A stretch of DNA of 64,000 nucleotides, from NCBI RefSeq assembly GCF_029953265.1, contig NZ_JASBAO010000001.1:930001-994000 (forward strand). Reading direction: 5' to 3'. Under the pieces are notes generated by a model that saw nothing but the letters and a program-made list of their open reading frames with translations, was not told the DNA's origin and searched no databases. A program made the position numbers and the translations under genes. The stretch's first letter is position 1. Every line of letters starts with the position of its first letter. Below are positions 54,016 to 62,634 of the stretch, one piece after another. Origin of the DNA: Commensalibacter oyaizuii. Lineage in GTDB: Bacteria; Pseudomonadota; Alphaproteobacteria; Acetobacterales; Acetobacteraceae.

Positions 54016-54816
54016 ATGCATCATGCCTCCGATCAAAACTTAATGTCCTTAGCCGTAGATCTTGCCCAACAAGCGGCAAGATTAATAAACGACGTTCGCG
54101 CAACAGGTATTAAAGTTTGTACGAAATCGGATCTTAGCCCTGTTACCCAAGCCGACAAAGCTTCTGAAGCATTGATTTTAGCTGGGTTACGCGCATATGC
54201 ACCATCCATCCCCATCATCGCCGAAGAGGAAATGGCCGAAGGAATAAAAACTCAAGTTGAATCAGAATTTTGGTTAATAGATCCACTTGACGGTACCAAA
54301 GGATTTATAAGAGGCAGCAAAAATTTTACGATAAATATCGGTCTTATTCGCAACCACAAACCAGTTTTAGGGGTTGTTGCCCTGCCCGCCTATGATGAGA
54401 TTTTCTGTGGCATCGTGGGTAAGGGTGCTTGGCGCATTGATGCGACAGGTCAAACCCCCATTCATGTCAGTACTTTGCCTAAAGACGGATTTCGTATTAT
54501 TACCTCACACCATTATGCCAATGATCCCAAATTAAAAAAAGTGCTGCAAGGTTTTCCAATTCATTCTGTTGATACCATGGGATCGGCCAGCAAAATTATT
54601 CGAATAGCCGAGGGCAAAGCCGATTTACATTTTCGTTTCAATTCCATTATGGAATGGGATACCGCCGCACCCCAAGCGGTTTTGGAGGCCGCTGGGGGAT
54701 ATTTACGAACATTTGACAACCAACCTTTGCAATATGGTAAAAAAAATTGGCGTAATCCTGCTTTTTTTTGTTCTGGGACTACGATTGACAGCTTTTTGAA
54801 TAATTTTAATGACTAG
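54016..54816 (+). CDS. cysQ: 3'(2'),5'-bisphosphate nucleotidase CysQ
   Basis: 266 aa from ATG 54016; the open frame begins nine codons earlier at a TTG, judged less likely. Inositol-monophosphatase superfamily: IIAEEEMAEG (metal Glu), WLIDPLDGTKGFIRGSKNFTINIGLI (the DPLDGT motif) and EWDTAAPQAVLEAAGG. CysQ dephosphorylates 3'-phosphoadenosine 5'-phosphate from sulfate assimilation. The DGTKGF and IMEWDTAAP wording favours CysQ over IMPase. Its stop overlaps the next gene by 8 bp. Confidence 0.92.
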   Translation: MHHASDQNLMSLAVDLAQQAARLINDVRATGIKVCTKSDLSPVTQADKASEALILAGLRAYAPSIPIIAEEEMAEGIKTQVESEFWLIDPLDGTKGFIRGSKNFTINIGLIRNHKPVLGVVALPAYDEIFCGIVGKGAWRIDATGQTPIHVSTLPKDGFRIITSHHYANDPKLKKVLQGFPIHSVDTMGSASKIIRIAEGKADLHFRFNSIMEWDTAAPQAVLEAAGGYLRTFDNQPLQYGKKNWRNPAFFCSGTTIDSFLNNFND

Positions 54817-55789
54817 ACCTATGACCATTTTGTTTTCCAACTCTATCCCAGATATTCAAAAAGCAGCACAAATTATTACCCAAGGTGGGGTGGTCGCATT
54901 CGGTACGGAAACAGTTTACGGATTGGGTGCAGATGCAACCAATACCACGGCCGTACTAAAAATTTATCAGGCAAAAGGACGGCCCAATTTCAATCCGTTA
55001 ATCGTTCATTTTGCTGATATTGATCACGTTTTCCAATTTGTTAAAAAAACAGAGCTTGCCTATGAATTAGCTATAAAATTTTGGCCAGGTCCTTTAACAT
55101 TGGTATTGCCTCAACACCAACCCTGTCCTATCAGCCCTGTTGCAACTGCAAATTTACCTACAATGGCAGTAAGGATTCCAAACACCTTCGTAGCCCAACG
55201 TCTTATCCACTACAGCAAAAAACCAATTGCTGCCCCCTCTGCCAATCCATCAGGAAAAATCAGTCCCTCTACTGCTCAACATGTTATAGAAGGGTTGGAC
55301 AAAAAAATAGATGCGATTATTGATTCTGGGCCTTGCCATGTTGGCGTAGAGAGTACAATTTTAGATTTAAGTCAACCCATCCCTACCCTATTGCGTCCTG
55401 GCGGCATTCCAGTCGAAGCACTAACCCCTATTTGTGGGCCTATCACCATAGATACCCCTATTGAAACAAAGATTATTGCCCCTGGGCAGCTCAGCTCACA
55501 TTATGCGCCTTCTTTACCCGTAAGGTTAAATTGCCAACATTTATTACCTAACGAAGCTTTATTAGCTTTTGGTCCCCCTATTTCCCATCATGGTCTCTAT
55601 TGTAATTTAAGCGTTTCTGGTAACTTAGAGGAGGCTGCACAAAATTTATTTGCTTGTTTGCGTTTTCTTGATAGTGAAGGACAACGAATTGGGGTAAAAG
55701 GGATTGCAGTTATGCCTATACCGCAAATAGGATTGGGATTAGCAATTTGTGACCGACTTCAACGTGCTGCGGCACCACGATCAATATAA
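54809..55789 (+). CDS. tsaC: L-threonylcarbamoyladenylate synthase (Sua5 type)
   Basis: 326 aa. The N-terminal YrdC domain (~10-205) has GGVVAFGTETVYGLGADA, KGRPNFNPLIVH, KFWPGPLTLVL and APSANPSGKISPSTA; the C-terminal Sua5 domain (~225-326) makes it the long Sua5 form. It makes threonylcarbamoyl-AMP for t6A37 of ANN-decoding tRNAs. Two ATGs (54809, 54821) can start it; the first overlaps cysQ. TsaC2/sua5 would be an equally valid name. Confidence 0.92.
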   Translation: MTRPMTILFSNSIPDIQKAAQIITQGGVVAFGTETVYGLGADATNTTAVLKIYQAKGRPNFNPLIVHFADIDHVFQFVKKTELAYELAIKFWPGPLTLVLPQHQPCPISPVATANLPTMAVRIPNTFVAQRLIHYSKKPIAAPSANPSGKISPSTAQHVIEGLDKKIDAIIDSGPCHVGVESTILDLSQPIPTLLRPGGIPVEALTPICGPITIDTPIETKIIAPGQLSSHYAPSLPVRLNCQHLLPNEALLAFGPPISHHGLYCNLSVSGNLEEAAQNLFACLRFLDSEGQRIGVKGIAVMPIPQIGLGLAICDRLQRAAAPRSI

Positions 55790-55795
55790 ATCGAG

Positions 55796-56329
55796 ATGAA
55801 CGAAAAAATAGATCCAAAAGAACTGAAAGTCCTTGCTGATATTCTTGCCTTGGTTTTAGAAGACCAACCTGGGCAATCTTTGAATGCATTAGAAACAATA
55901 AAAAAACGTGCAAAAAGAAATACAGTTACAGGGGGTGCTCTAAAGAATTTATTTACCTCTATTGCTAATTCACCGCCGAAAAATAATACAACAAATTTTT
56001 ACTCTAACCCAGGAAATGATTCGGCTGAATTAAGAAAAGCACGCTCGCGAATTACTGAACTAACCCACAGTATTAATCGTTTAGATGCAACGATAAAAAG
56101 TCTAAGACGTAATAACGAATCTTTACGTTCTGAATTACGACTTACCCAAGAATCTAGGGCTGAAATACAATCTGCCCTACATGCTTCTGAGGCAAAATCA
56201 CCATTTAAAGCAACGGTTATTATTGTTTCTCTTTTATGTGGTTTATTTTGTGGTATTGCAGGGACTGCCGTTGTGCATTCTTTGACAGCAAAACCGCCTC
56301 TTCCTGATAATACAATTTATCTTCAATAA
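55796..56329 (+). CDS. Coiled-coil membrane-anchored protein of unknown function
   Basis: 177 aa. The N-terminal ~50 residues are helical (DPKELKVLADILALVLEDQPGQSLNALETIKKRAKR), followed by a polar linker, a coiled coil (~80-130, RSRITELTHSINRLDATIKSLRRNNESLRSELRLTQESRAEI) and one membrane helix near the C-terminus (~141-165, ATVIIVSLLCGLFCGIAGTAVVHSL). The tail-anchored layout would leave the coiled coil in the cytoplasm. I do not recognise a family. It sits 6 bp after tsaC and 12 bp before the FAD oxidoreductase gene, apparently in one transcript. Confidence 0.65.
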   Translation: MNEKIDPKELKVLADILALVLEDQPGQSLNALETIKKRAKRNTVTGGALKNLFTSIANSPPKNNTTNFYSNPGNDSAELRKARSRITELTHSINRLDATIKSLRRNNESLRSELRLTQESRAEIQSALHASEAKSPFKATVIIVSLLCGLFCGIAGTAVVHSLTAKPPLPDNTIYLQ

Positions 56330-56341
56330 TGGATTTATGTT

Positions 56342-57769
56342 ATGGACATCGCCAATTTTATCAAAGAATTAACCGAAATTCTTGGCCCACAAGGGATCTT
56401 AACCGATGCAAAAGACACTGAAACTTATAATACCGATTGGCGTCAAATTTTTACAGGAACCAGTATTGCTGTTTTAAGACCTCAAACAACCCAACAGGTT
56501 GCAGATGCCGTTAAGATCTGTGCCCGTTATAAAGTGGCAATTGTACCCCAAGGCGGTAATACCAGTCTGGTTGGGGGGGCAATCCCTTCGACAAATGATG
56601 TACAAGTGGTTCTTAGCCTAAGCAGAATGAATAAGATCCGTAATATCGATACCCTTGATTCTACAATAACACTTGAAGCTGGTGTTATTTTGGAAGATGC
56701 ACAAAATGCTGCCAAAGAGGCAGGATTATATCTGCCAATTGTTATTTCCTCCCAAGGGTCTGCGCAAATTGGGGGGATCATTGCAACAAATGCTGGGGGG
56801 AATAATACCTTAAGATACGGGAATGCCCGTGAATTCGTGTTGGGGTTAGAAGTCGTCACTGCAGACGGTCAAATTTTACATAATTTACGCCGATTAAGAA
56901 AGGATAATACAGGATACGCTTTAAAACAGATCTTTATTGGATCTGAGGGGACACTTGGTATTATCACTGCTGCGGTTTTACATTTGCATCCTTATCCTCG
57001 TTCAACAGAAGTAGCATTATGCGCCATTCCTGATCTGCAAAAAGCATTACGTCTATTGCATCTTTTCAATAGTCATAACCCTGCGGCTTTGCAAGCTTTT
57101 GAATATATCTCTCAAAAAGGGATGGAGCTTGTTTGTTCTCAATTCCCAGAATTACATTTCCCTTTAGAAACCACCGCCCCTGTCTATATTATTGTTGAAC
57201 TTGCCTTGCCCGAACAAGGGGACGGATTAAGAACACTTTTTGAAACCGTTTTAGGCGAAGCCTTTGAAGAAGAAGTTGTTCTGGATGCCGTTTTAGCAGA
57301 GAGTGAAACACAACGTCAAAATCTGTGGCGTTTTCGAGAAGAACAAGCTGAATCACAAAAACGCGCTGGGGCAAATATTAAAAATGATGTTTCCGTTCCT
57401 ATCTCTTCCATCCCCGACTTTGTTGAACGTGCTACACGTGCTTGCGAATCCTTTTATCCAGGTATCCAAGTCACTCCCTTTGGCCATTTGGGGGATGGGA
57501 ATATCCACTTTAATTTGGTTCAACCTCAGCATGAAGATGGCAAGCTTTTCATGAGTAAAAGTCATGATATCATGGATGCTGTCTCCCAAGTTGTTTATGA
57601 GCTAGAAGGTTCTTTCTCAGCCGAACATGGAATTGGGCAACTAAAAAATTACATGATGCCTTCTTGGCGTGGTGGGGTTGAATTAGAACTTATGAAAAAA
57701 ATTAAAGAAAGCTTAGATCCTTGTAATATTCTAAATCCTGGTAAAATTTTTCCACAAGATGCCCACTAA
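56342..57769 (+). CDS. FAD-binding oxidoreductase, GlcD/D-2-hydroxyglutarate dehydrogenase type
   Basis: 475 aa. PCMH-type FAD-binding domain (~30-215): VAIVPQGGNTSLVGGAIPS, SSQGSAQIGGIIATNAGGNNTLRYGNAREFVLGLEVV, IGSEGTLGIITAAVLHLHP. The C-terminal FAD-linked oxidase domain has the metal/substrate motif PFGHLGDGNIHFN and the terminal SAEHGIGQLKNYMMP. The family oxidises 2-hydroxy acids (D-lactate, glycolate, D-2-hydroxyglutarate) and passes electrons to quinone or ETF; the substrate is not fixed by sequence. It is the last gene of a cysQ-tsaC-coiled-coil-oxidoreductase run. Confidence 0.9.
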   Translation: MDIANFIKELTEILGPQGILTDAKDTETYNTDWRQIFTGTSIAVLRPQTTQQVADAVKICARYKVAIVPQGGNTSLVGGAIPSTNDVQVVLSLSRMNKIRNIDTLDSTITLEAGVILEDAQNAAKEAGLYLPIVISSQGSAQIGGIIATNAGGNNTLRYGNAREFVLGLEVVTADGQILHNLRRLRKDNTGYALKQIFIGSEGTLGIITAAVLHLHPYPRSTEVALCAIPDLQKALRLLHLFNSHNPAALQAFEYISQKGMELVCSQFPELHFPLETTAPVYIIVELALPEQGDGLRTLFETVLGEAFEEEVVLDAVLAESETQRQNLWRFREEQAESQKRAGANIKNDVSVPISSIPDFVERATRACESFYPGIQVTPFGHLGDGNIHFNLVQPQHEDGKLFMSKSHDIMDAVSQVVYELEGSFSAEHGIGQLKNYMMPSWRGGVELELMKKIKESLDPCNILNPGKIFPQDAH

Positions 57770-57921
57770 ATAATTCCATCTGAATACAAATTAAAACTTA
57801 TAAAAAACCTCAATTTTACTAGCATTCTAATCGATGCTTATGGCCAAAGATATTTTACTGTTGATATAATGATACGTAGCCGTTAAATATCTGTGTAATT
57901 ACTTATTCAACCTTCTTTCAC

Positions 57922-57960
57922 TTTTGTTTAGTTTTTAACTATATTAAAAACTAAACAAAA
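57922..57960. repeat. 17-bp perfect inverted repeat upstream of lptF
   Basis: TTTTGTTTAGTTTTTAA (57922-57938) and TTAAAAACTAAACAAAA (57944-57960) flank a CTATA loop, ending 31 bp before the lptF start. Only two base pairs of the stem are G-C, so it is a poor terminator and more likely a binding site or leader structure. The rest of the 222-bp gap (57770-57991) shows no gene. Confidence 0.7.
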
Positions 57961-57991
57961 CATTCTAGGTAACAAAGCGGGATCATTTTAA

Positions 57992-59149
57992 ATGCGTTTA
58001 TTTTCTTCCCTACGCCTGCCTATGTTTGACCGCTATATTTTACATCAATTATTGATCGCATTAGTGGCAACAACTGGGGGTTTAGCAGCATTAATTTGGC
58101 TAACTCAATCTTTACGCTTTGTTTCTTTGGTTGTAGATCGAGGATTATCTTTACAAGTCTTCTTGCAATTAACCGGATTATTAATCCCGTCCTTTGTTGC
58201 TATTATTTTACCGATTACGACCTTTGTCGTTGTACAATTTATCTATAACCGCTTGTCTGGGGATAGAGAAATTATTGTTATGCGTGCGGCTGGGGTTTCG
58301 TCTTTCTTCCTAGCAAGACCAGGTATTATTTGTGCAGTCATTTCAACATTGGCCTGCTTTTTATTAAATTTATGGATTGTGCCGTCTGCTTATCACTCTT
58401 TTCGTAAGTATGAATTTAAAATCAGAAATAAAATGGCTGCCTTTATGTTACAAGAAGGCGTATTTACCAACGTCTCAGATAATTTAACAGTTTATATTAA
58501 ATCAAAAGATCATAATGGGGTGCTGAAAGGAATATTGGTTGAAGATGACCGCCAACCAGATAATAAAGCCACCATTTTAGCAGAAAGCGGGAATATCGTT
58601 ATTCTAAATGATAAACCTCAAGTTGTGTTATTTAACGGCTCTCGCGAGGTCATTGATAAAAAAACAGGACGTTTAAATGTCCTTAATTTCAATCGAAACA
58701 CAATAGATCTTTCTTCCAATAAGGGAGATTCAACACGATCACGTGATGCAACGGAGATGTCGCTGTACGAACTATTACACCCCAATCCAGAAGAAGTTTT
58801 TAATCGTGATTTTGGAAAATTAGCTGTTGAGGCCCACCGACGCCTGACATCCCCTTTGACTGTTTTTTCATTCACTATGATTGCGTTGGTCAGTGTACTA
58901 AGGGGTGGATTTGCTAGATTTGGCAATGTTTTACGCCCACTAGGTGCTATATTTACTGTTGTTGGCATTATGGCCGCAACTTTGATTATTCAAAATTTGG
59001 CTAGTCGCAATGTTGACTTAATCCCTCTGATATGGGTTATGGCCATCGTTCCAGGCATTATCGCAACAACTATTTTATTTGGACCAGAATTAAGAACTAA
59101 AAATTTAAAACCCACTCTTCTTTCCTCACCACCAAGAAAAGGAGGGTAA
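57992..59149 (+). CDS. lptF: LPS export ABC transporter permease LptF
   Basis: 385 aa LptF/G-type permease: membrane helices near ~15-40, ~60-85 and ~105-130, a large periplasmic beta-jellyroll (~140-275), then three more helices (~290-365). Typical parts are FDRYILHQLLIALVATTGGLAALIWLTQSLR, LPITTFVVVQFIYNRLSGDREIIVMRAAGVSSF and EAHRRLTSPLTVFSFTMIALVSVL. It forms LptB2FG, which extracts LPS from the inner membrane. The first of lptF-lptG-lptD-surA; lptG follows after 3 bp. Confidence 0.93.
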   Translation: MRLFSSLRLPMFDRYILHQLLIALVATTGGLAALIWLTQSLRFVSLVVDRGLSLQVFLQLTGLLIPSFVAIILPITTFVVVQFIYNRLSGDREIIVMRAAGVSSFFLARPGIICAVISTLACFLLNLWIVPSAYHSFRKYEFKIRNKMAAFMLQEGVFTNVSDNLTVYIKSKDHNGVLKGILVEDDRQPDNKATILAESGNIVILNDKPQVVLFNGSREVIDKKTGRLNVLNFNRNTIDLSSNKGDSTRSRDATEMSLYELLHPNPEEVFNRDFGKLAVEAHRRLTSPLTVFSFTMIALVSVLRGGFARFGNVLRPLGAIFTVVGIMAATLIIQNLASRNVDLIPLIWVMAIVPGIIATTILFGPELRTKNLKPTLLSSPPRKGG

Positions 59150-59152
59150 ACC

Positions 59153-60271
59153 ATGCTGATAGCAAAAACAATTTCCGTATATATCGCCAAGCAGTTTACT
59201 TTTGCTTCTATTTCTATGATTTTGGCTTTAACGGGCATCGTGTCATTATTTGATTTTATCGATCTACTACGTCGCGTTGCAACCAGGCCACATGTCTCTA
59301 CAGGGGTTGCAACCTCGATTGCATTATATCACATTCCCAATTTCTGTATGCAAATCTTGCCCTTTGGTGTTTTACTTGGGGGAATTATCTGTTTTTGGCG
59401 CCTTACACGTTCCTCGGAATTAATCGTAACACGAGCAGCTGGAATATCTGCATGGCAATTTCTGATGGCACCCGTCGTTTGTGCGTTCAGTATTGGTTTA
59501 TTATCAATAATGATTATCTCCCCTATCTCATCAAATTTCTATCGCCAAGCAGAAATTCTCGATCAAACTTATCTTCGTTCCAATGGGGGAAAACTTACCA
59601 ACCTTTCAGAAGGTGCTTTATGGATTAGACAATCGGACAAAGAGCTTGGCCGTAAAGGTGTTGCAATTTTACATGCACAGTCAGTGAAAGTAGAGAATAA
59701 AGTCCTACACTTAAAGGGAATCAGCATTTTCAGACTTGACGATTCAGATCATTTACTGGTTCGTATTGAATCATCTTCTGGATATTTGGATCATGATCAT
59801 TTTTGGGTATTAAAAGATGCACAATCTATCAAACCTGACAAATTACCTGTTTCTTTAGGAACAATTAAATTGCCAACAAATCTGTCCTTATCCAATATTC
59901 AAGAAAGCTTTTCTTCGCCAGACACGTTATCGTTTTGGGCTTTACCTGGGTTTATTAAATTGCTTGACGAATCTGGATTTTCCTCAATCAGTCATCGCTT
60001 ACGTTTTCAAGCTTTGTTAGCACAACCCTTACTAGCAGCTACAATGGCTTTAGTGGCAGCTGGATTTGCTACACGTTCAACACGTCGGGGTGGTGTTACA
60101 AGAATGATTGGTTCAGGGGTCGCAGCTGGATTTGCTTTGTTCACAATTTCCAAAGTTGCTGAACAATTCGGAGAATCTGGTGCTTTACCTACCTTTATGG
60201 CAGCGTGGGCACCTACAGCAGCTGGACTTTGTTTAGCAATATCTCTTCTTATCCATTTGGAAGATGGCTAA
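59153..60271 (+). CDS. lptG: LPS export ABC transporter permease LptG
   Basis: 372 aa, same topology as LptF. Diagnostic parts: IAKQFTFASISMILALTGIVSLFDFIDLLRR, LPFGVLLGGIICFWRLTRSSELIVTRAAGISAWQFL, a periplasmic domain ~145-260, and SHRLRFQALLAQPLLAATMALVAAGFATR before the last helices. It pairs with LptF. The stop codon shares a base with the lptD start (TAATG), showing translational coupling. Confidence 0.93.
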   Translation: MLIAKTISVYIAKQFTFASISMILALTGIVSLFDFIDLLRRVATRPHVSTGVATSIALYHIPNFCMQILPFGVLLGGIICFWRLTRSSELIVTRAAGISAWQFLMAPVVCAFSIGLLSIMIISPISSNFYRQAEILDQTYLRSNGGKLTNLSEGALWIRQSDKELGRKGVAILHAQSVKVENKVLHLKGISIFRLDDSDHLLVRIESSSGYLDHDHFWVLKDAQSIKPDKLPVSLGTIKLPTNLSLSNIQESFSSPDTLSFWALPGFIKLLDESGFSSISHRLRFQALLAQPLLAATMALVAAGFATRSTRRGGVTRMIGSGVAAGFALFTISKVAEQFGESGALPTFMAAWAPTAAGLCLAISLLIHLEDG

Positions 60272-62634
60272 TGCGCACTTATACACTAAAACAATTTACC
60301 AAAAAAATGAAACGAAAATGTAATAACAAATCCTGGTTGATGCTGGGTATTGTAGGTGGGTCAATGACTTTGATCGGACTGACTTGGCACGATCCTGCAT
60401 TTTCCCAGCAAAATATACAAATTGCTCATTCAAATATTGGTAAATCAAATGGAGCACCCTTTACTGGAAAGGATGCTATTACCTTTCAAGCAGATAAAGT
60501 CTCTTACGATTCTAAGACTGGTGAAGTAACTTGGCTTGGCGATGTGCATATTTGGCAAAACGACCATGTTCTGCGTGCTGACAAAATCGTTTTTAATCGC
60601 ACGACAAATATTGCAACTGCCAGCGGGAACGTATCGATGGTTGAACCCGATGGTGAGATCCTTTTCACCCAACATATCCAACTTGGGGAAAATATGCGTG
60701 AAGGTGTCATGGACCAAGTTTATGCCATCTTGGCCGATAACGGCAAGCTTGCTGCCAATGGTGCACGCAGAACTGGGGGAAGGGTTCACGACTTTAGCAG
60801 ATCTGTATACACAGCCTGCCCTATTTGTGAAAAAAAACCAAAAAAAGCACCTTTTTGGCAATTGCGATCTTATCAAGCCACCCGCGACATGGAAAACCAA
60901 CGTATTGATTTCTCTGATACATTCCTAGATTTCTTTGGTGTTCCTGTTTTCTATATGCCCTTTTTCTCGATCGTTGATCCTTCAGTTAAGCGACAAAGTG
61001 GTTTTTTAATTCCTAGTATCAATTTTAATAGTAAATATATTGGTGCATACACAACTATTCCCTATTATTGGGCAATCAATCAGTGGTCTGATTTAACCCT
61101 AAGCCCGTTATTTGCAACCAAAACTGGCCCCCAACTTAGTGCCATTTATCGCGCACGCTTTAACCAAGGAATGTTAAGGGTTGAAGGCGGTGTTGCTGAT
61201 GATACTGTATCTAAACGTCCTTGGAGAAACGCCATTGGAGATACTATTCACAGTAACGGTAACGGCGCACAAGGATATTTGTTCTTAAAAACAGAATGGG
61301 CTTTAAACGAAAACTGGCGTTATGGTGCAAATGTCAATCTAGCAACCTCTGCAGACTACATGCGAGACTATCGTATTAACGGGTATGGGCAAGATACCTT
61401 GCAATCAAATCTATATTTAGAAGGATTTGGTGAAGGTGCCTATTCTAAAGTTACAATGCAAGCATTTCAAGGATTAAATCGAGGGGTTATCAACGATTCC
61501 GATCTACCTTTTGTTCTTCCTCGATATACATACAGCTATTTTGGCCAACCAGATGCATTGGGTGGACGCTTCTCTTTAAATACTACCAACTTCATTTTAT
61601 ACCGCCCAACTGGAGTATCTGATCAAAGAGCCCAGCTGGCATTAAATTGGGATCGTCCCTTTAGCAACAACTTGGGACAAAAGTGGCTACTGACCTTGCA
61701 TGTTGATTCTAATATTTATCGTGCCAGCCACCTATATCAACAACCATTATATTTAAATCAACGTGGCACTCAAATCTCAGGTCAGGCTTTACCTACTATT
61801 GCATTAAAAATGAACTGGCCGTTTCTTAGAAATTTCCATGTCGGTCATTCAACTGGAACACAAATTATTGAACCTATTGTTCAATTAATTGCAGCCCCTA
61901 ATGCGCAAGGAGGGCGGTCGTGGAATATGCCAAACGAGGATAGTTTGGCATATGAATTTACCGATTCAACCTTATTTGCATTAAATCGATTTCAAGGAAC
62001 AGATAGATTAGATGGCGGTGCCAGAGCCAACGTCGGTATTCACGGCAACTGGACTTGGGACGGCCACAGCATTGATACTTTGGTAGGTCAAAGCTACCAA
62101 ACCAATGTGCAACGAGATATTCCAGCTTATTCTGGGGTTAATCGACATATGTCTGATATTGTCACTCGTATCCGTATATCCCCTGTACAATGGTTTAGTG
62201 GGACAGGCAGGGCCAGAATTGACCCTTATAGCGGGGATATTAGTTTTGCCGAAGGAATATTTAACGCAGGATTTCGTCATTTTGGTATTAACGGTGGCTA
62301 TATTTATGAACCTGTTACCCCCTACTACTATTATTTTGGTAATCCTTTTACCAGCAACGGCCCTTCTTATCTGTATAAAGAAAAGACAAGCGAACTTACC
62401 TTAGGCGCTTCAACTGACTGGGATCATTGGCATGCCTCAGCCTTTGGAAGAAGAAGCTTATCTAGAAAACAAAATGTCGCTATTGGTGGCACTGTTGGCT
62501 ACAGAAATGATTGCTTTAGCTTGGATACAATTTATTTTAAACAGTATACTATGATTAATGGCGAATCAAACAGCGACACCGTTTTATTTATGTTAACCTT
62601 TAAAACTCTAGGAGCCTTCGGGATCAACGGATGA
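60271..62634 (+). CDS. lptD: LPS-assembly protein LptD
   Basis: 787 aa from ATG 60271, coupled to lptG; a later ATG at 60310 would put the signal segment (SWLMLGIVGGSMTLIGLTWHDPAFSQ) nearer the N-terminus and is also possible. After the signal comes the OstA-like N-domain (~75-175, ITFQADKVSYDSKTGEVTWLGDVHIWQNDHVLRADKIVFNR), then a CPIC pair that may form a disulphide, and a 26-strand-type beta-barrel rich in aromatic strands to the C-terminus. It inserts LPS into the outer leaflet with LptE. Overlaps surA by 4 bp (ATGA). Confidence 0.93.
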   Translation: MRTYTLKQFTKKMKRKCNNKSWLMLGIVGGSMTLIGLTWHDPAFSQQNIQIAHSNIGKSNGAPFTGKDAITFQADKVSYDSKTGEVTWLGDVHIWQNDHVLRADKIVFNRTTNIATASGNVSMVEPDGEILFTQHIQLGENMREGVMDQVYAILADNGKLAANGARRTGGRVHDFSRSVYTACPICEKKPKKAPFWQLRSYQATRDMENQRIDFSDTFLDFFGVPVFYMPFFSIVDPSVKRQSGFLIPSINFNSKYIGAYTTIPYYWAINQWSDLTLSPLFATKTGPQLSAIYRARFNQGMLRVEGGVADDTVSKRPWRNAIGDTIHSNGNGAQGYLFLKTEWALNENWRYGANVNLATSADYMRDYRINGYGQDTLQSNLYLEGFGEGAYSKVTMQAFQGLNRGVINDSDLPFVLPRYTYSYFGQPDALGGRFSLNTTNFILYRPTGVSDQRAQLALNWDRPFSNNLGQKWLLTLHVDSNIYRASHLYQQPLYLNQRGTQISGQALPTIALKMNWPFLRNFHVGHSTGTQIIEPIVQLIAAPNAQGGRSWNMPNEDSLAYEFTDSTLFALNRFQGTDRLDGGARANVGIHGNWTWDGHSIDTLVGQSYQTNVQRDIPAYSGVNRHMSDIVTRIRISPVQWFSGTGRARIDPYSGDISFAEGIFNAGFRHFGINGGYIYEPVTPYYYYFGNPFTSNGPSYLYKEKTSELTLGASTDWDHWHASAFGRRSLSRKQNVAIGGTVGYRNDCFSLDTIYFKQYTMINGESNSDTVLFMLTFKTLGAFGING

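Noticed and set aside
60445-60928. Two open frames of 130-151 aa overlapping the lptD N-domain in other frames
   Set aside because: They sit over the conserved OstA-like domain of LptD and show no family features.
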